64,000 bases of DNA, taken from contig DASVEF010000126.1 in NCBI GenBank assembly GCA_036380715.1, forward strand, positions 22,324 to 86,323. Reading direction: 5' to 3'. How positions within the stretch are numbered: the first letter of the stretch is position 1; every line of letters begins with the position of its first letter. Origin of the DNA: UBA5704 sp036380715 (GTDB lineage Bacteria; Acidobacteriota; Thermoanaerobaculia; Multivoradales; UBA5704). The notes under the pieces were generated by a model. That model saw only the letters and a program-made list of their open reading frames with translations, did not search any database and was not told the origin of the DNA. This document shows positions 23,993 through 32,046 of this stretch, piece by piece. A program made the translations under genes and the position numbers.

Positions 23993-25831
23993 TCACCCGC
24001 GGACTCGGACGTGGTTCGAGGCGCAGCGGTAGCCGCCGTTGAGGATGACGCTCCTCACCAGCGGTGGGAGGAGGTCGAGGCGGGCTCCGGCCGCGGTGAA
24101 GGCCTCCCGGGCCAGGCGGTCGCCCGTGGGCAGCAGAGAGGAGAACCCTTCGGCGCGCGCGCGCCCGTCCCGCACTTCCACCACCACGTTGTTCCAGGTC
24201 AGCAGGAACTCGCCCTGGAGGCCGCCGGGGTCGCGGAGCAGGTCCATGGGCAGCAGGAGGAGAGGAAGGCGGCGGACGCGCATCCCTTGAGCGGCGAGAT
24301 GCTCGGCGGCGAGGTCGAGAAAGCCGTCGAGGGCGGCGGCCCGGGGGCTCCGTTGCGCGGCGTCGAGCCGGCCGGCGAGGTCGGCGCCCGAGGGGCCAAG
24401 ATCGTAGCCGCGGCGGAGGGCCTCCCGATCTTCCGCCGGCAGCTTCGCGAGCAGGTCGCGCCCGGCGTCGAGATCCGCGACCAGGGCCTCGCTTCCGGGC
24501 AGCAGGGTGACGATCGAGTCGAGGTCGTAGCCGGCGCCGCCGCCCAGCCGGCGCATCTGCTCCATCCGTCCAGGAAGGGGCGAGCCGGGCTCCGGCAGGG
24601 GGTGGACGAAGCGGGCCGGGCGGCCGTAGAGGTTCCCCAGCTCGTCCGCGGCCTTGCGGGCGGCGTGGACGTAGCGGTTGATCCCTTCGGCGGTGTTGAA
24701 GCTCTCGACCGGCACCCGGTCGGTCCCCAGCAGGGCGAGGATGCGCGGCTCCAGGGTATGGAGCGTGATCCAGGCGGCGTCGCGGGTGAGGAGGACCTGG
24801 CCGTTGTGGAACGGCACCGGCGCCTCGGACCAGGTCGCCTTCCCCCAGGCGCGGTCGACCTCTTCGGGAAGGTTCTGGATCAGCTCGGCGCCGAGGTGGG
24901 CGTCCTCTTCGCGTCCGCGCTGGAGGTTGGGGCGGATCAGCACGTGGACGCCGCCCGCGGGCGCGCGGACCAGGCTGAAGGGATCGCGCGGCCAGGGGGA
25001 GTAAGAGCGCCCGTAGGTCTCCAGCAACCGGAGGCTCAGCGCCTTCGCCCGCGGCTCCAGCGCCCGCCGGAGCGGCAGGTCGGTGAGGACGACCAGGGCG
25101 CGGCCGGGCGCGGCCTGCCGTACGGCCGAGAGGAAGGCGTCCGCCTCCGTGGCCGAGAAGAAGAAGGAAGGGAGCGAGTAGACCGAAGCGGTGAGCGGGT
25201 TTTCCGCCTCGTCCTCGAAGCGCAGGCCGGGAGCGTAGGGGACCCGGCGTTCCGAGCTGCGGCGCGCCGCGGCTCCCCAGGCGCGCTCGACCTCCTCGGA
25301 GGCGGCGAAGTCGACGCCGCGGATCTGGTTCAGCTCGAGGAGCAGGTCGTCCCGCAGCCCCACCGGGACGGAGGGGTCGAGGGCGCGGGGGAGCATGCCC
25401 AGCACGCGCTCCCGGAAAGCGCCGTCGGTCGCGAAGCGCTCGGGATCGACGAGCTGCAAGGCGAGGAGCCCCTGGACGTCGGAGGACGACCAGGTCCCTT
25501 TCCGGGCCAGCGTCCGGCCGCGCTCACGGGCGCACTGGAGTAGGTAGGACTCCGCGTCGCGGGCGAGCGCGGCATCCTCAGAGGCGAGAGCCCGGCCCAG
25601 GTCGTCCAGGGCCTGGGGCAGGAGGGCCGGCTCGCGCTCCAGCCGGGCGACGAGCGCCGCCGGCGGCTGCTCCATCCAGGCCCGGGCGGCGTCGCCGGGG
25701 GAGGGTGCCGGAGCCGCGGCGGCGAGAAGGCCGCCGAGCAGGAGGAGCGCGATCAGCCTGGGGTTGAAACCCCAGGCTGGGCTGTGGCGCCCGTACAGGG
25801 CGCTTCCCCCGCCCGGAATCTCGCCCTTCAT
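23993..25831 (-). CDS. Secreted protein with pentein (guanidine-modifying enzyme)-like C-terminus
   Basis: This 612-residue protein has a hydrophobic signal (about residues 24-42) and a helical N-terminal half. Its C-terminal half has features of the pentein fold: SPWPRDPFSLV (near 280), similar to the substrate-binding Arg-Asp of agmatine and arginine deiminases, and a C-terminal NGGYRCASNHV with Cys603 where these enzymes place the nucleophile. The catalytic His is not assigned. A deiminase-like or related hydrolase role is an inference. The ATG at 25831 lacks a ribosome site and lies among palindromic repeats, so the true start is uncertain and a repeat may have replaced the original 5' end. 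Confidence 0.5.
   Translation of the reverse strand: MKGEIPGGGSALYGRHSPAWGFNPRLIALLLLGGLLAAAAPAPSPGDAARAWMEQPPAALVARLEREPALLPQALDDLGRALASEDAALARDAESYLLQCARERGRTLARKGTWSSSDVQGLLALQLVDPERFATDGAFRERVLGMLPRALDPSVPVGLRDDLLLELNQIRGVDFAASEEVERAWGAAARRSSERRVPYAPGLRFEDEAENPLTASVYSLPSFFFSATEADAFLSAVRQAAPGRALVVLTDLPLRRALEPRAKALSLRLLETYGRSYSPWPRDPFSLVRAPAGGVHVLIRPNLQRGREEDAHLGAELIQNLPEEVDRAWGKATWSEAPVPFHNGQVLLTRDAAWITLHTLEPRILALLGTDRVPVESFNTAEGINRYVHAARKAADELGNLYGRPARFVHPLPEPGSPLPGRMEQMRRLGGGAGYDLDSIVTLLPGSEALVADLDAGRDLLAKLPAEDREALRRGYDLGPSGADLAGRLDAAQRSPRAAALDGFLDLAAEHLAAQGMRVRRLPLLLLPMDLLRDPGGLQGEFLLTWNNVVVEVRDGRARAEGFSSLLPTGDRLAREAFTAAGARLDLLPPLVRSVILNGGYRCASNHVRVRG
25755..25778. repeat. AGCCTGGGGTT palindrome, copy A
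   Basis: AGCCTGGGGTT pairs with its reverse complement around GAA. A near-identical palindrome lies at 25846-25869, and a GCGCCC/GGGCGC hairpin lies between them. The copy is inside the coding frame of the pentein-like protein's N-terminus. Confidence 0.75.
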
Positions 25832-25845
25832 GGGCGGAACAATCC

Positions 25846-25869
25846 AGCCTGGGGGTTCAACCCCAGGCT
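25846..25869. repeat. AGCCTGGGGGTT palindrome, copy B
   Basis: AGCCTGGGGG pairs with CCCCAGGCT across a TTCAA-type loop. It covers the gap between the pentein-like gene start and the stop codon of the TPR gene; the TAG stop of the TPR gene lies in the right arm. Confidence 0.75.
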
Positions 25870-27568
25870 ACTGCCGCTTCTCAATCGCCCCCTCCTTGAG
25901 GGCCTTGAGATTGGCGGCGGCCATCTGATCCTTGGGGTTCAGCTTGAGCACCTGCTCCAACAGCGCCTGCGCCTCGGCCTTCTTCCCCTGGCTCAGCACG
26001 AGCACCGCGAGGTCGTTCATCGCTCCGGTGTGCTGCGGTTGCAGCTCCAGGACGCGCCGGAGGTCCTTCTCCCCTTCGGACCAGTTCTTGAGGGCGATCT
26101 GCACGACGCCTCGCTGGTAGACGAGATCGGCGTTGTTCGGCTCGCGCTGGAGGGCAGCCTCGGTGATGTTCAGCGCCTCTTCGTGCCGCTTGAGGCTCAG
26201 CAGCAGGCGGAATTCCAAAATTCTCGCCTGCGGGCTGGAGGGCGCCTTCTGGAGCTCGCGCCGCACCGCCTCCAAAGCCTTTTCTTCCTCGTCCTGGCCG
26301 ATCAGCCGCAAGGCTTCCTGGAGGTCCGGAGGGAGCGCCGGAGCGGCGGCCTGCTGCGGAGCGCCGCCGGAGGGATCGGGAGTGGCCTCCGGAGCCGGGC
26401 GGGCGGCGGTCTGGGCGATCTCGTCGACCTTGGCGCGCGCCTTGGCGGCGTCGTCCTTGCGGCCGGCGGCGTCGAGCGCCTGGGACAGGGTCTGCCAGGC
26501 GTCCTTGCTGCCGGGATGGATGCGCGTCGCCTTCTCCAGGTAGGGCACCGCTTCGGCGGCGCGCCTCCCCTCGATCAGCAGCGAGCCGTACTCGACCGCG
26601 ACCCCCACCGCCGGACGCGGATCGCCCACTCCCTTGGCGTCGGCCGGCAGCTTGTCGGCGAGCGGCTTCAGGGTGGCGAGGGAGGCCTTGGCGTCGCCGG
26701 CCCGGCGCTGCGCTCTGGCGAGGAGCAGCACGAGCCCGGGATGGGTGCCGGTCTTGCCCTGCAGGACCTTGATCGCGTCCGCCGGACGGTTCGCCGCCAG
26801 ATAGGCTTCGGCCAGCGCGCGCCGCACTTCGAGGTCAACGCCGGCCGGGTGATTCGCCAGGAGGGGCTCGAGGAGGGCCACGGCGGCGGCTCCATCCCCC
26901 TTGAGCACCGCGACGCGTCCGCGCAGCAGGTTCAGAGCCGGCTCATTCTCCGGCAATCCCTTGAGGAGGTCCTCGGCGTCCCGGGCGCGCTCGAGCTGCA
27001 CCGCCAGCGACGCCGCGGCCAGCCGCGCCTCGGCGTCTTTCGGGTGGGCGGCCACCCAGGGGATCAGCAGGCCGTAGGCCTCGACCAACTGCCCCTGGCG
27101 CATGGCGAGGATCCCGAGGTCGCGCGCCGCCGGCGAGCCCGGAGCCATCTGGGCCGCCCGCGACAGATACTCGACCCCGGCCTCGGCCTGCTTGGCGGCC
27201 AGCGCTGCCCGGCCGGCGTTGTAGAGCACCGCGGCCTCGGCGTCCTGGGCGTCGGCGATAGGCTTGAGGACGGCCAGGGCCTCCTGTGGCTTGTTCAGCT
27301 CCAGGTACAGGGCGCCCAGCAGCGAGAGCACCGGCGGCGTGGCGACGTTCGGCCGCGCCTTGCGCAGGGCCTCCAGCTTCTGGACGGCGCCGGCCAGGTC
27401 GCCGGCGTTCGCCAGCTTCGTCGCCTCCTGGACCTCGGGGGCCGCGGGAAGCTGTTGCGGCTGGGCCTGCGCGGGAGCGGCCGGCTTGGGCGGGGTGGGC
27501 TGCTGCGCGGTCTGCGCTCCGAGAGGCAGGGCGGCGAGCAGCGCGAGGACGGTGAATTTCTTCATCAT
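25868..27568 (-). CDS. Secreted TPR-repeat protein
   Basis: This 566-residue protein has a signal peptide (residues 1-19, ending LGAQ), a Pro/Gln/Ala linker and about twelve TPR units from residue 45 to the end, broken by a Pro/Ala/Thr-rich stretch near residue 380. No enzymatic domain is visible, so it probably scaffolds proteins in the periplasm. Its stop codon falls in a palindromic repeat. It is divergent from the glycosyltransferase-TPR gene across 89 bases, and a shared role with that TPR-tailed enzyme is plausible but unproven. Confidence 0.82.
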   Translation of the reverse strand: MMKKFTVLALLAALPLGAQTAQQPTPPKPAAPAQAQPQQLPAAPEVQEATKLANAGDLAGAVQKLEALRKARPNVATPPVLSLLGALYLELNKPQEALAVLKPIADAQDAEAAVLYNAGRAALAAKQAEAGVEYLSRAAQMAPGSPAARDLGILAMRQGQLVEAYGLLIPWVAAHPKDAEARLAAASLAVQLERARDAEDLLKGLPENEPALNLLRGRVAVLKGDGAAAVALLEPLLANHPAGVDLEVRRALAEAYLAANRPADAIKVLQGKTGTHPGLVLLLARAQRRAGDAKASLATLKPLADKLPADAKGVGDPRPAVGVAVEYGSLLIEGRRAAEAVPYLEKATRIHPGSKDAWQTLSQALDAAGRKDDAAKARAKVDEIAQTAARPAPEATPDPSGGAPQQAAAPALPPDLQEALRLIGQDEEEKALEAVRRELQKAPSSPQARILEFRLLLSLKRHEEALNITEAALQREPNNADLVYQRGVVQIALKNWSEGEKDLRRVLELQPQHTGAMNDLAVLVLSQGKKAEAQALLEQVLKLNPKDQMAAANLKALKEGAIEKRQ

Positions 27569-27657
27569 GAGCTCCGGGCTGGGGACAGTTCTCCTGGAAG
27601 GGAAACAAGCCGGCGGCGCGGCGTCTTCCCGACGAAGGGCCCGGCGGGGGTGCTATC

Positions 27658-29874
27658 ATGCCGCGCCGCATGAGCCAGCGCCGCAAGAAGAGCCGCAAAA
27701 CCGCTGCCGTCCCCGCCTCCGCTCCGGCGCAGGCGGCGCCCCGGAAGGCGGTTCCGGAGGACCGCCTGGGCTGGGTATGGAGCGCCGGCGTCTTCGCGTT
27801 CGCCGCCCTGGTCCGCTTGATCGTGGCGTCGCAGCTCGGGGACACGACGCTCTTCCAGTCCCCTCAGCTCGACTCGCTGGAGTACCTGGTCTGGGCGAAG
27901 AAGGTGGCGGCCGGAGAGATGATCTGGCCGGTGCCGCCGCCGCACGGGCTCGGCTATCCCGTCTTCCTGGGGGTCCTGCTCCGCCTCTTCGACGGCTCGC
28001 TGGCCGCCGCGCGGACGATCCAGGCCCTCCTGGGCGCGGGGTCGTGCCTGCTGGCCGCCGCCATCGGGAGCCGCGCCTTCGGGCGGCGGACCGGCATCGC
28101 GGCGGGCGTCGTGCTCGCCCTCTGCGCGCCCCTGGTCTTCCTCGAGGTCTCGCTCCTTGGCGAAGGGCTGCTGGTCTTCCTGCTGCTCCTCGCCCTCTGG
28201 GTGTTCACCGCGATCGAAAAGCCGGTCCCGCGGGCGGTGGTGACGGGCGTGGTCCTCGCCGCGGCCACCCTGGTACGGCCGACGGCGCTGGTCCTCCTCC
28301 CGATCCTCTTGGCGTTGCTCGTGCTGGAGCGCCCGCGGGAGCGCCGCGCCTGGACTGGGGCCGGGCTGCTGCTCGCGGCCTTCCTGGTGGTGGCGGCGCC
28401 GGTGATCTGGAAGATCTCGCGCGCCAACGCCGCCTTCGTACCGGTCCAGGGGTACAGCGGCTACGCCTTCTACATCGGCAACCGCCTGGACGGCGACGGC
28501 CTCCCCTCGCCGCGGCTGGGCCGCGGCTGGGAGCTGCTGGTCAACGAGGCCGCCCGCGCCGGGGTCGAGGGACCCGCAGCCCAGGACCGGTACTACCGCG
28601 ACAAGGCGTTCGCCGGGATGCGCGAGCGCCCCGGGACCTGGCTGAGCCTGCTGGCGAGCAAGGCGCTCTGGCTCGTGCAGGCCGAGGAGATCCGCGACTC
28701 GCACAGCTATTACTTCTTCGAGGACCAGTCGGGGCTGCTGCGCCTCCTCCCCGGCTTCGGCCTCCTCTTCGCGCTCGCCGCCTGCGGCATCGGGATCGCG
28801 GTGGCGCGCCGGCGGCTCCCCCGGGCCGTGCTGCTCTACCTCATAGGCTTCGCCGCCGCGACAGTGATCACCATGGTGGGCACCCGCTACCGCATCCCGC
28901 TCGCCCCGGCGCTCGCGATCTTCGCCGGTCTGGCCCTGGTCTGGGCCTGGGACGCGGCGAGGGCGCGGCGGCGGCGCGAGATCGGCCTCTTCGCCGTGGC
29001 CTTCCTGGCCGCCCTGGGGCTCGCTCATGCCCGCGCCTATCCGCCGAGCCACAACCTCGCCGAGGAGTGGACGCTGACCGGCATGTCGCTGGAGAAGGAG
29101 GAGGATTTCCAGGCGGCGGCCGAGGCTTACGACAAGGCGCTGGCCGCGGACCCCGGCTACGTCTCGGCCTGGGAGGGGATCGGCCGCAGCCGCATCAAGC
29201 AGGGGGACCTCGCGGGCGCCGAGGAGGCCCTGCGCAAGGCGCTCCAGGTCGATCCGCGGTCACAGCCGGCCCGCTTCTACCTCGGGGTCGCGCTGCGCCA
29301 GGCCGGGAGGACCGACGAGGCCGTCCGCGAGCTGAGAGAGTCGCTCGCCCTGGCGCCGGAGGACGTCCCCACCCTCCACACGCTCGGCGAGCTCCTGCTC
29401 GCCGGCAACGACTTCGCCGGAGCCCAGGAGCTGTTCCAGCGGATCGTCGCGCAGAAACCGGACGACGCGGCGGCGCAGCTCGCCCTGGCGCGCATCGCGG
29501 GGGCGACCAACCGGCCGGCCGAGGGGATCGCGGCGGCCACCCGCGCCGCGGAGCTGAAACCGGAGGATCCCGAGGCCTGGCTCCTGCTGGCCCGGCTGGC
29601 GCTGGGAGCCCAGGACGCCGCCGCCGCCGAGAGAGCCCTCCAGCGCGTCGACGCTCTGGTGGGCCGGGAGAACCCGCAGGTCGCGCTCACCTGGGCCCTC
29701 CTCTACCGCCTCCAGGGCCGCTTCGAAGAGGCGGACCAGACGCTGCGCGGCACCATCGCCCGCTATCCCGGCTTCCAGCCCGCCGTGGCCCTGTTCCTGG
29801 CCAACGCCGCCGAGCAGGGGCGGAGGGCGGAGGCGGAGGCGTTTCTGCGGTCGTTGGGACCCTCACCCCCCTAG
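27658..29874 (+). CDS. GT39/PMT-like membrane glycosyltransferase with C-terminal TPR domain
   Basis: This 738-residue protein has about ten to eleven transmembrane helices (residues 40-460). An Asp in the first extracytoplasmic loop (SPQLDSLEYLVWAKK) is typical of dolichyl-phosphate-mannose-type GT-C enzymes. A soluble C-terminal array of about seven TPRs (475-738) follows. GT-C enzymes use polyprenyl-phosphate sugars on the outer face of the inner membrane, so the TPRs would be periplasmic and could hold protein substrates. The start is ATG 27658 or ATG 27670. The 3' end overlaps the convergent sulfatase-fold gene by 12 bases. Confidence 0.8.
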   Translation: MPRRMSQRRKKSRKTAAVPASAPAQAAPRKAVPEDRLGWVWSAGVFAFAALVRLIVASQLGDTTLFQSPQLDSLEYLVWAKKVAAGEMIWPVPPPHGLGYPVFLGVLLRLFDGSLAAARTIQALLGAGSCLLAAAIGSRAFGRRTGIAAGVVLALCAPLVFLEVSLLGEGLLVFLLLLALWVFTAIEKPVPRAVVTGVVLAAATLVRPTALVLLPILLALLVLERPRERRAWTGAGLLLAAFLVVAAPVIWKISRANAAFVPVQGYSGYAFYIGNRLDGDGLPSPRLGRGWELLVNEAARAGVEGPAAQDRYYRDKAFAGMRERPGTWLSLLASKALWLVQAEEIRDSHSYYFFEDQSGLLRLLPGFGLLFALAACGIGIAVARRRLPRAVLLYLIGFAAATVITMVGTRYRIPLAPALAIFAGLALVWAWDAARARRRREIGLFAVAFLAALGLAHARAYPPSHNLAEEWTLTGMSLEKEEDFQAAAEAYDKALAADPGYVSAWEGIGRSRIKQGDLAGAEEALRKALQVDPRSQPARFYLGVALRQAGRTDEAVRELRESLALAPEDVPTLHTLGELLLAGNDFAGAQELFQRIVAQKPDDAAAQLALARIAGATNRPAEGIAAATRAAELKPEDPEAWLLLARLALGAQDAAAAERALQRVDALVGRENPQVALTWALLYRLQGRFEEADQTLRGTIARYPGFQPAVALFLANAAEQGRRAEAEAFLRSLGPSPP

Positions 29875-32046
29875 CGCCCGCAGCTCCCTGCTCTCCGGAT
29901 GCCGGCTGAGGCCGTAGCGCAGGAGCGCCGCGGCGCCCTGGGGGTCTCCGAGGGTGCGCAGGGTGCGGACCGCTTCGATGTAGGCGATCGGCGAGTCGTT
30001 GCGCTCCACCAGGCGGCGGAGCATCAGGACGGCTTCGCCGGGACGGCCCTGCGAGGCGTAGAGGATCGCCAGGCGGGTGTATGGGTTGGGGTTCGCCGGG
30101 AAGCTCTCGATCTCCTTGAAGAAGGCCTGCTCCGCCTCCGCCTCGCGGCCGAGCCGGGCGAGCAGGTCGCCGTGCAGGAAGTAGAGGCCGGAGAACTTCG
30201 GAGCGCCTTCCATCTTGCCGACCTCGTCCACGGCCTGCTGCGTCACCTGCAGCGCCTCCTCCGGCTTTCCCTGCTCCTGGAGGACCTGGGCCAGGGCGAG
30301 CATCGGCCCGATGCGCGAGCCCCGGGCCTCCAGCGCGGTCCGCGCCTCCCTCTCGGCCGTGGCGAAATCCTTCTTCGCCAGGGCGACCTGGGCGAGCAGG
30401 TGGTGGGCCGCCAGCGGGCTCGCGCCGAGGGCCAGCTCGGCGTGCTCCCGCGCCTCGTCCGGGCGGTTCATCTCCAGCAGCAGCCAGCCGGTGGCGATGG
30501 CCACGTGGCTGACGCCGCCGGTGATCTCCATCGCCTTCTTGTAGGCGGCCAGCGACTCCTCGCGGCGGCCGAGCTTCTGCAGCGCCTGGGCGAGGTTCTC
30601 CCAGGCGTCCGCCATGCGCGGGTTCTCCGCCACGAGCTGCTGGAGCAGGGGGACCGCCTGCGCGAACTGCTGGTTGGAGAAGAACGCCAATCCCTCGCTC
30701 AGCGTCCGGAGCGTGTGGATCTTGCTCTTGGGATCGGGCAGCGGCCCTTCCGAGGAGGCGGCCGAGGAGCCCAGGTAGCCGAGGGAGGCGAGCTTGCTCG
30801 CGGTCTCCTGGTCCACCTGCGACGGCGCCGCCAGCGGCACGTCGAAGCGCTCGACCTCCTGGCGCAGGGCCGCGTAGGTGCGGCGCTCGCGGGCGAGGAC
30901 GTTGTCGGTCTCGGCGGGATCGGCCACCAGGTCGAACAGCTCCGCCTGCGGCGAGTCGATGTAGTGGTGGCGGTCGCGGATCACCGACTTGAGCTCGCTC
31001 CAGCCGAAATGCAGCCGCGGATAGTACGTCTCGGCGTAGAGTGGGCGCGGCGCGGCGTTCTCCGGAAGGTCGAGCAGCGGCAGGCCGTCCAGACCCTCGG
31101 GCACGGGCCGGCCGGCCAGCCGCAGGAGCGTGGGCGCAAGGTCCGCGAGCTGCGCCGGGGCCGACACCGAGGTGTTGCCGCGCTCCGATTCGGGCAGCTT
31201 GAGCAGCAGCGGCACCTGCAGGGCCTCGCGATAGAGGAGGATGCCGTGCTCCTGCTCGCCGTGCTCGCCCAGCCCCTCGCCGTGGTCCGAGAGCAGGACG
31301 ACGATCGCGCGGTCATAGATCCCCCTTTGCTTCAGCTCCTCGATCACCTCGCCCACAATGGCGTCCGACTCCGCGATCTCGCCGTCGTAGGGGGAGGAGG
31401 CGTAGCGCGAGGCGAAGGGCTCCGGCGGGGTGTAGGGAGTGTGGGGCTCGTAGAGGTGGAGGAAGAGGAAGAACGGCTTCGATTCAACCGAGCGCAGCCA
31501 GTCGAGCGCCACCCGTCCCGACTCCCGCCCGGAGCGCTGGCTGTTGCCGAGCGCCTCGGTGGGGCGCAGCGACACGCCGTCCTCGTAGAAGTCGAACCCT
31601 TGGGCCATCCCGGTCTCGCCGCGCAGCACGTAGGCGGAGACCGCGGCGCCGGTGGCGTACCCGGCCTCCTTGAGGAGGCGCGGCAGGTAGGGGTGCTGGC
31701 CGCCGTCGAAGCTGTAGCCGATGTTGTCGCGTACGCCGTGCTTCCCGGGAAGCTGGCCGGTCAGCAGGGAGACATGCGACGGCAGAGTGAGCGGCGTGTG
31801 GCTGTAGGCCCGCTCGTAGAGGATCGAGTCCCTGCGCAGAGCGTCGATCGCCGGCGTCTCCACCCCCTTGTAGCCGTAGGCCGGCAGGTGGTCGGAGCGC
31901 AGCGTGTCGATCGAGATCACCACGATCGGCGCGTCCGCGAAGGAGCCCACGTCCCCGCCGGTCTCCCCTCCCCGGCAGCCGGCCAGGGGGAAGAGGACTG
32001 TTCCCAGGAGGAGAGCCAGGAGAGCCGTTCCGTTCCGCCGCGTCAT
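29863..32046 (-). CDS. Sulfatase-fold/TPR lipoprotein 1
   Basis: This 727-residue lipoprotein (lipobox LFPLAGC, Cys24) has an alkaline-phosphatase-superfamily domain (about 38-430) and seven to eight TPRs (450-727). Metal-site motifs are VISIDTLRSDHL and LLSDHGEGLGEHG. The nucleophile position reads TLPSHVSLLTG: Thr87 replaces the Cys/Ser of classical sulfatases and His91 replaces the Arg of CxPSR, so formylglycine cannot form. It is therefore more likely a phosphohydrolase or phospho-transferase-type enzyme than a true sulfatase. The ATG overlaps the stop of the upstream paralogue (ATGA), placing it last in a coupled run of three. Confidence 0.85.
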   Translation of the reverse strand: MTRRNGTALLALLLGTVLFPLAGCRGGETGGDVGSFADAPIVVISIDTLRSDHLPAYGYKGVETPAIDALRRDSILYERAYSHTPLTLPSHVSLLTGQLPGKHGVRDNIGYSFDGGQHPYLPRLLKEAGYATGAAVSAYVLRGETGMAQGFDFYEDGVSLRPTEALGNSQRSGRESGRVALDWLRSVESKPFFLFLHLYEPHTPYTPPEPFASRYASSPYDGEIAESDAIVGEVIEELKQRGIYDRAIVVLLSDHGEGLGEHGEQEHGILLYREALQVPLLLKLPESERGNTSVSAPAQLADLAPTLLRLAGRPVPEGLDGLPLLDLPENAAPRPLYAETYYPRLHFGWSELKSVIRDRHHYIDSPQAELFDLVADPAETDNVLARERRTYAALRQEVERFDVPLAAPSQVDQETASKLASLGYLGSSAASSEGPLPDPKSKIHTLRTLSEGLAFFSNQQFAQAVPLLQQLVAENPRMADAWENLAQALQKLGRREESLAAYKKAMEITGGVSHVAIATGWLLLEMNRPDEAREHAELALGASPLAAHHLLAQVALAKKDFATAEREARTALEARGSRIGPMLALAQVLQEQGKPEEALQVTQQAVDEVGKMEGAPKFSGLYFLHGDLLARLGREAEAEQAFFKEIESFPANPNPYTRLAILYASQGRPGEAVLMLRRLVERNDSPIAYIEAVRTLRTLGDPQGAAALLRYGLSRHPESRELRALGG

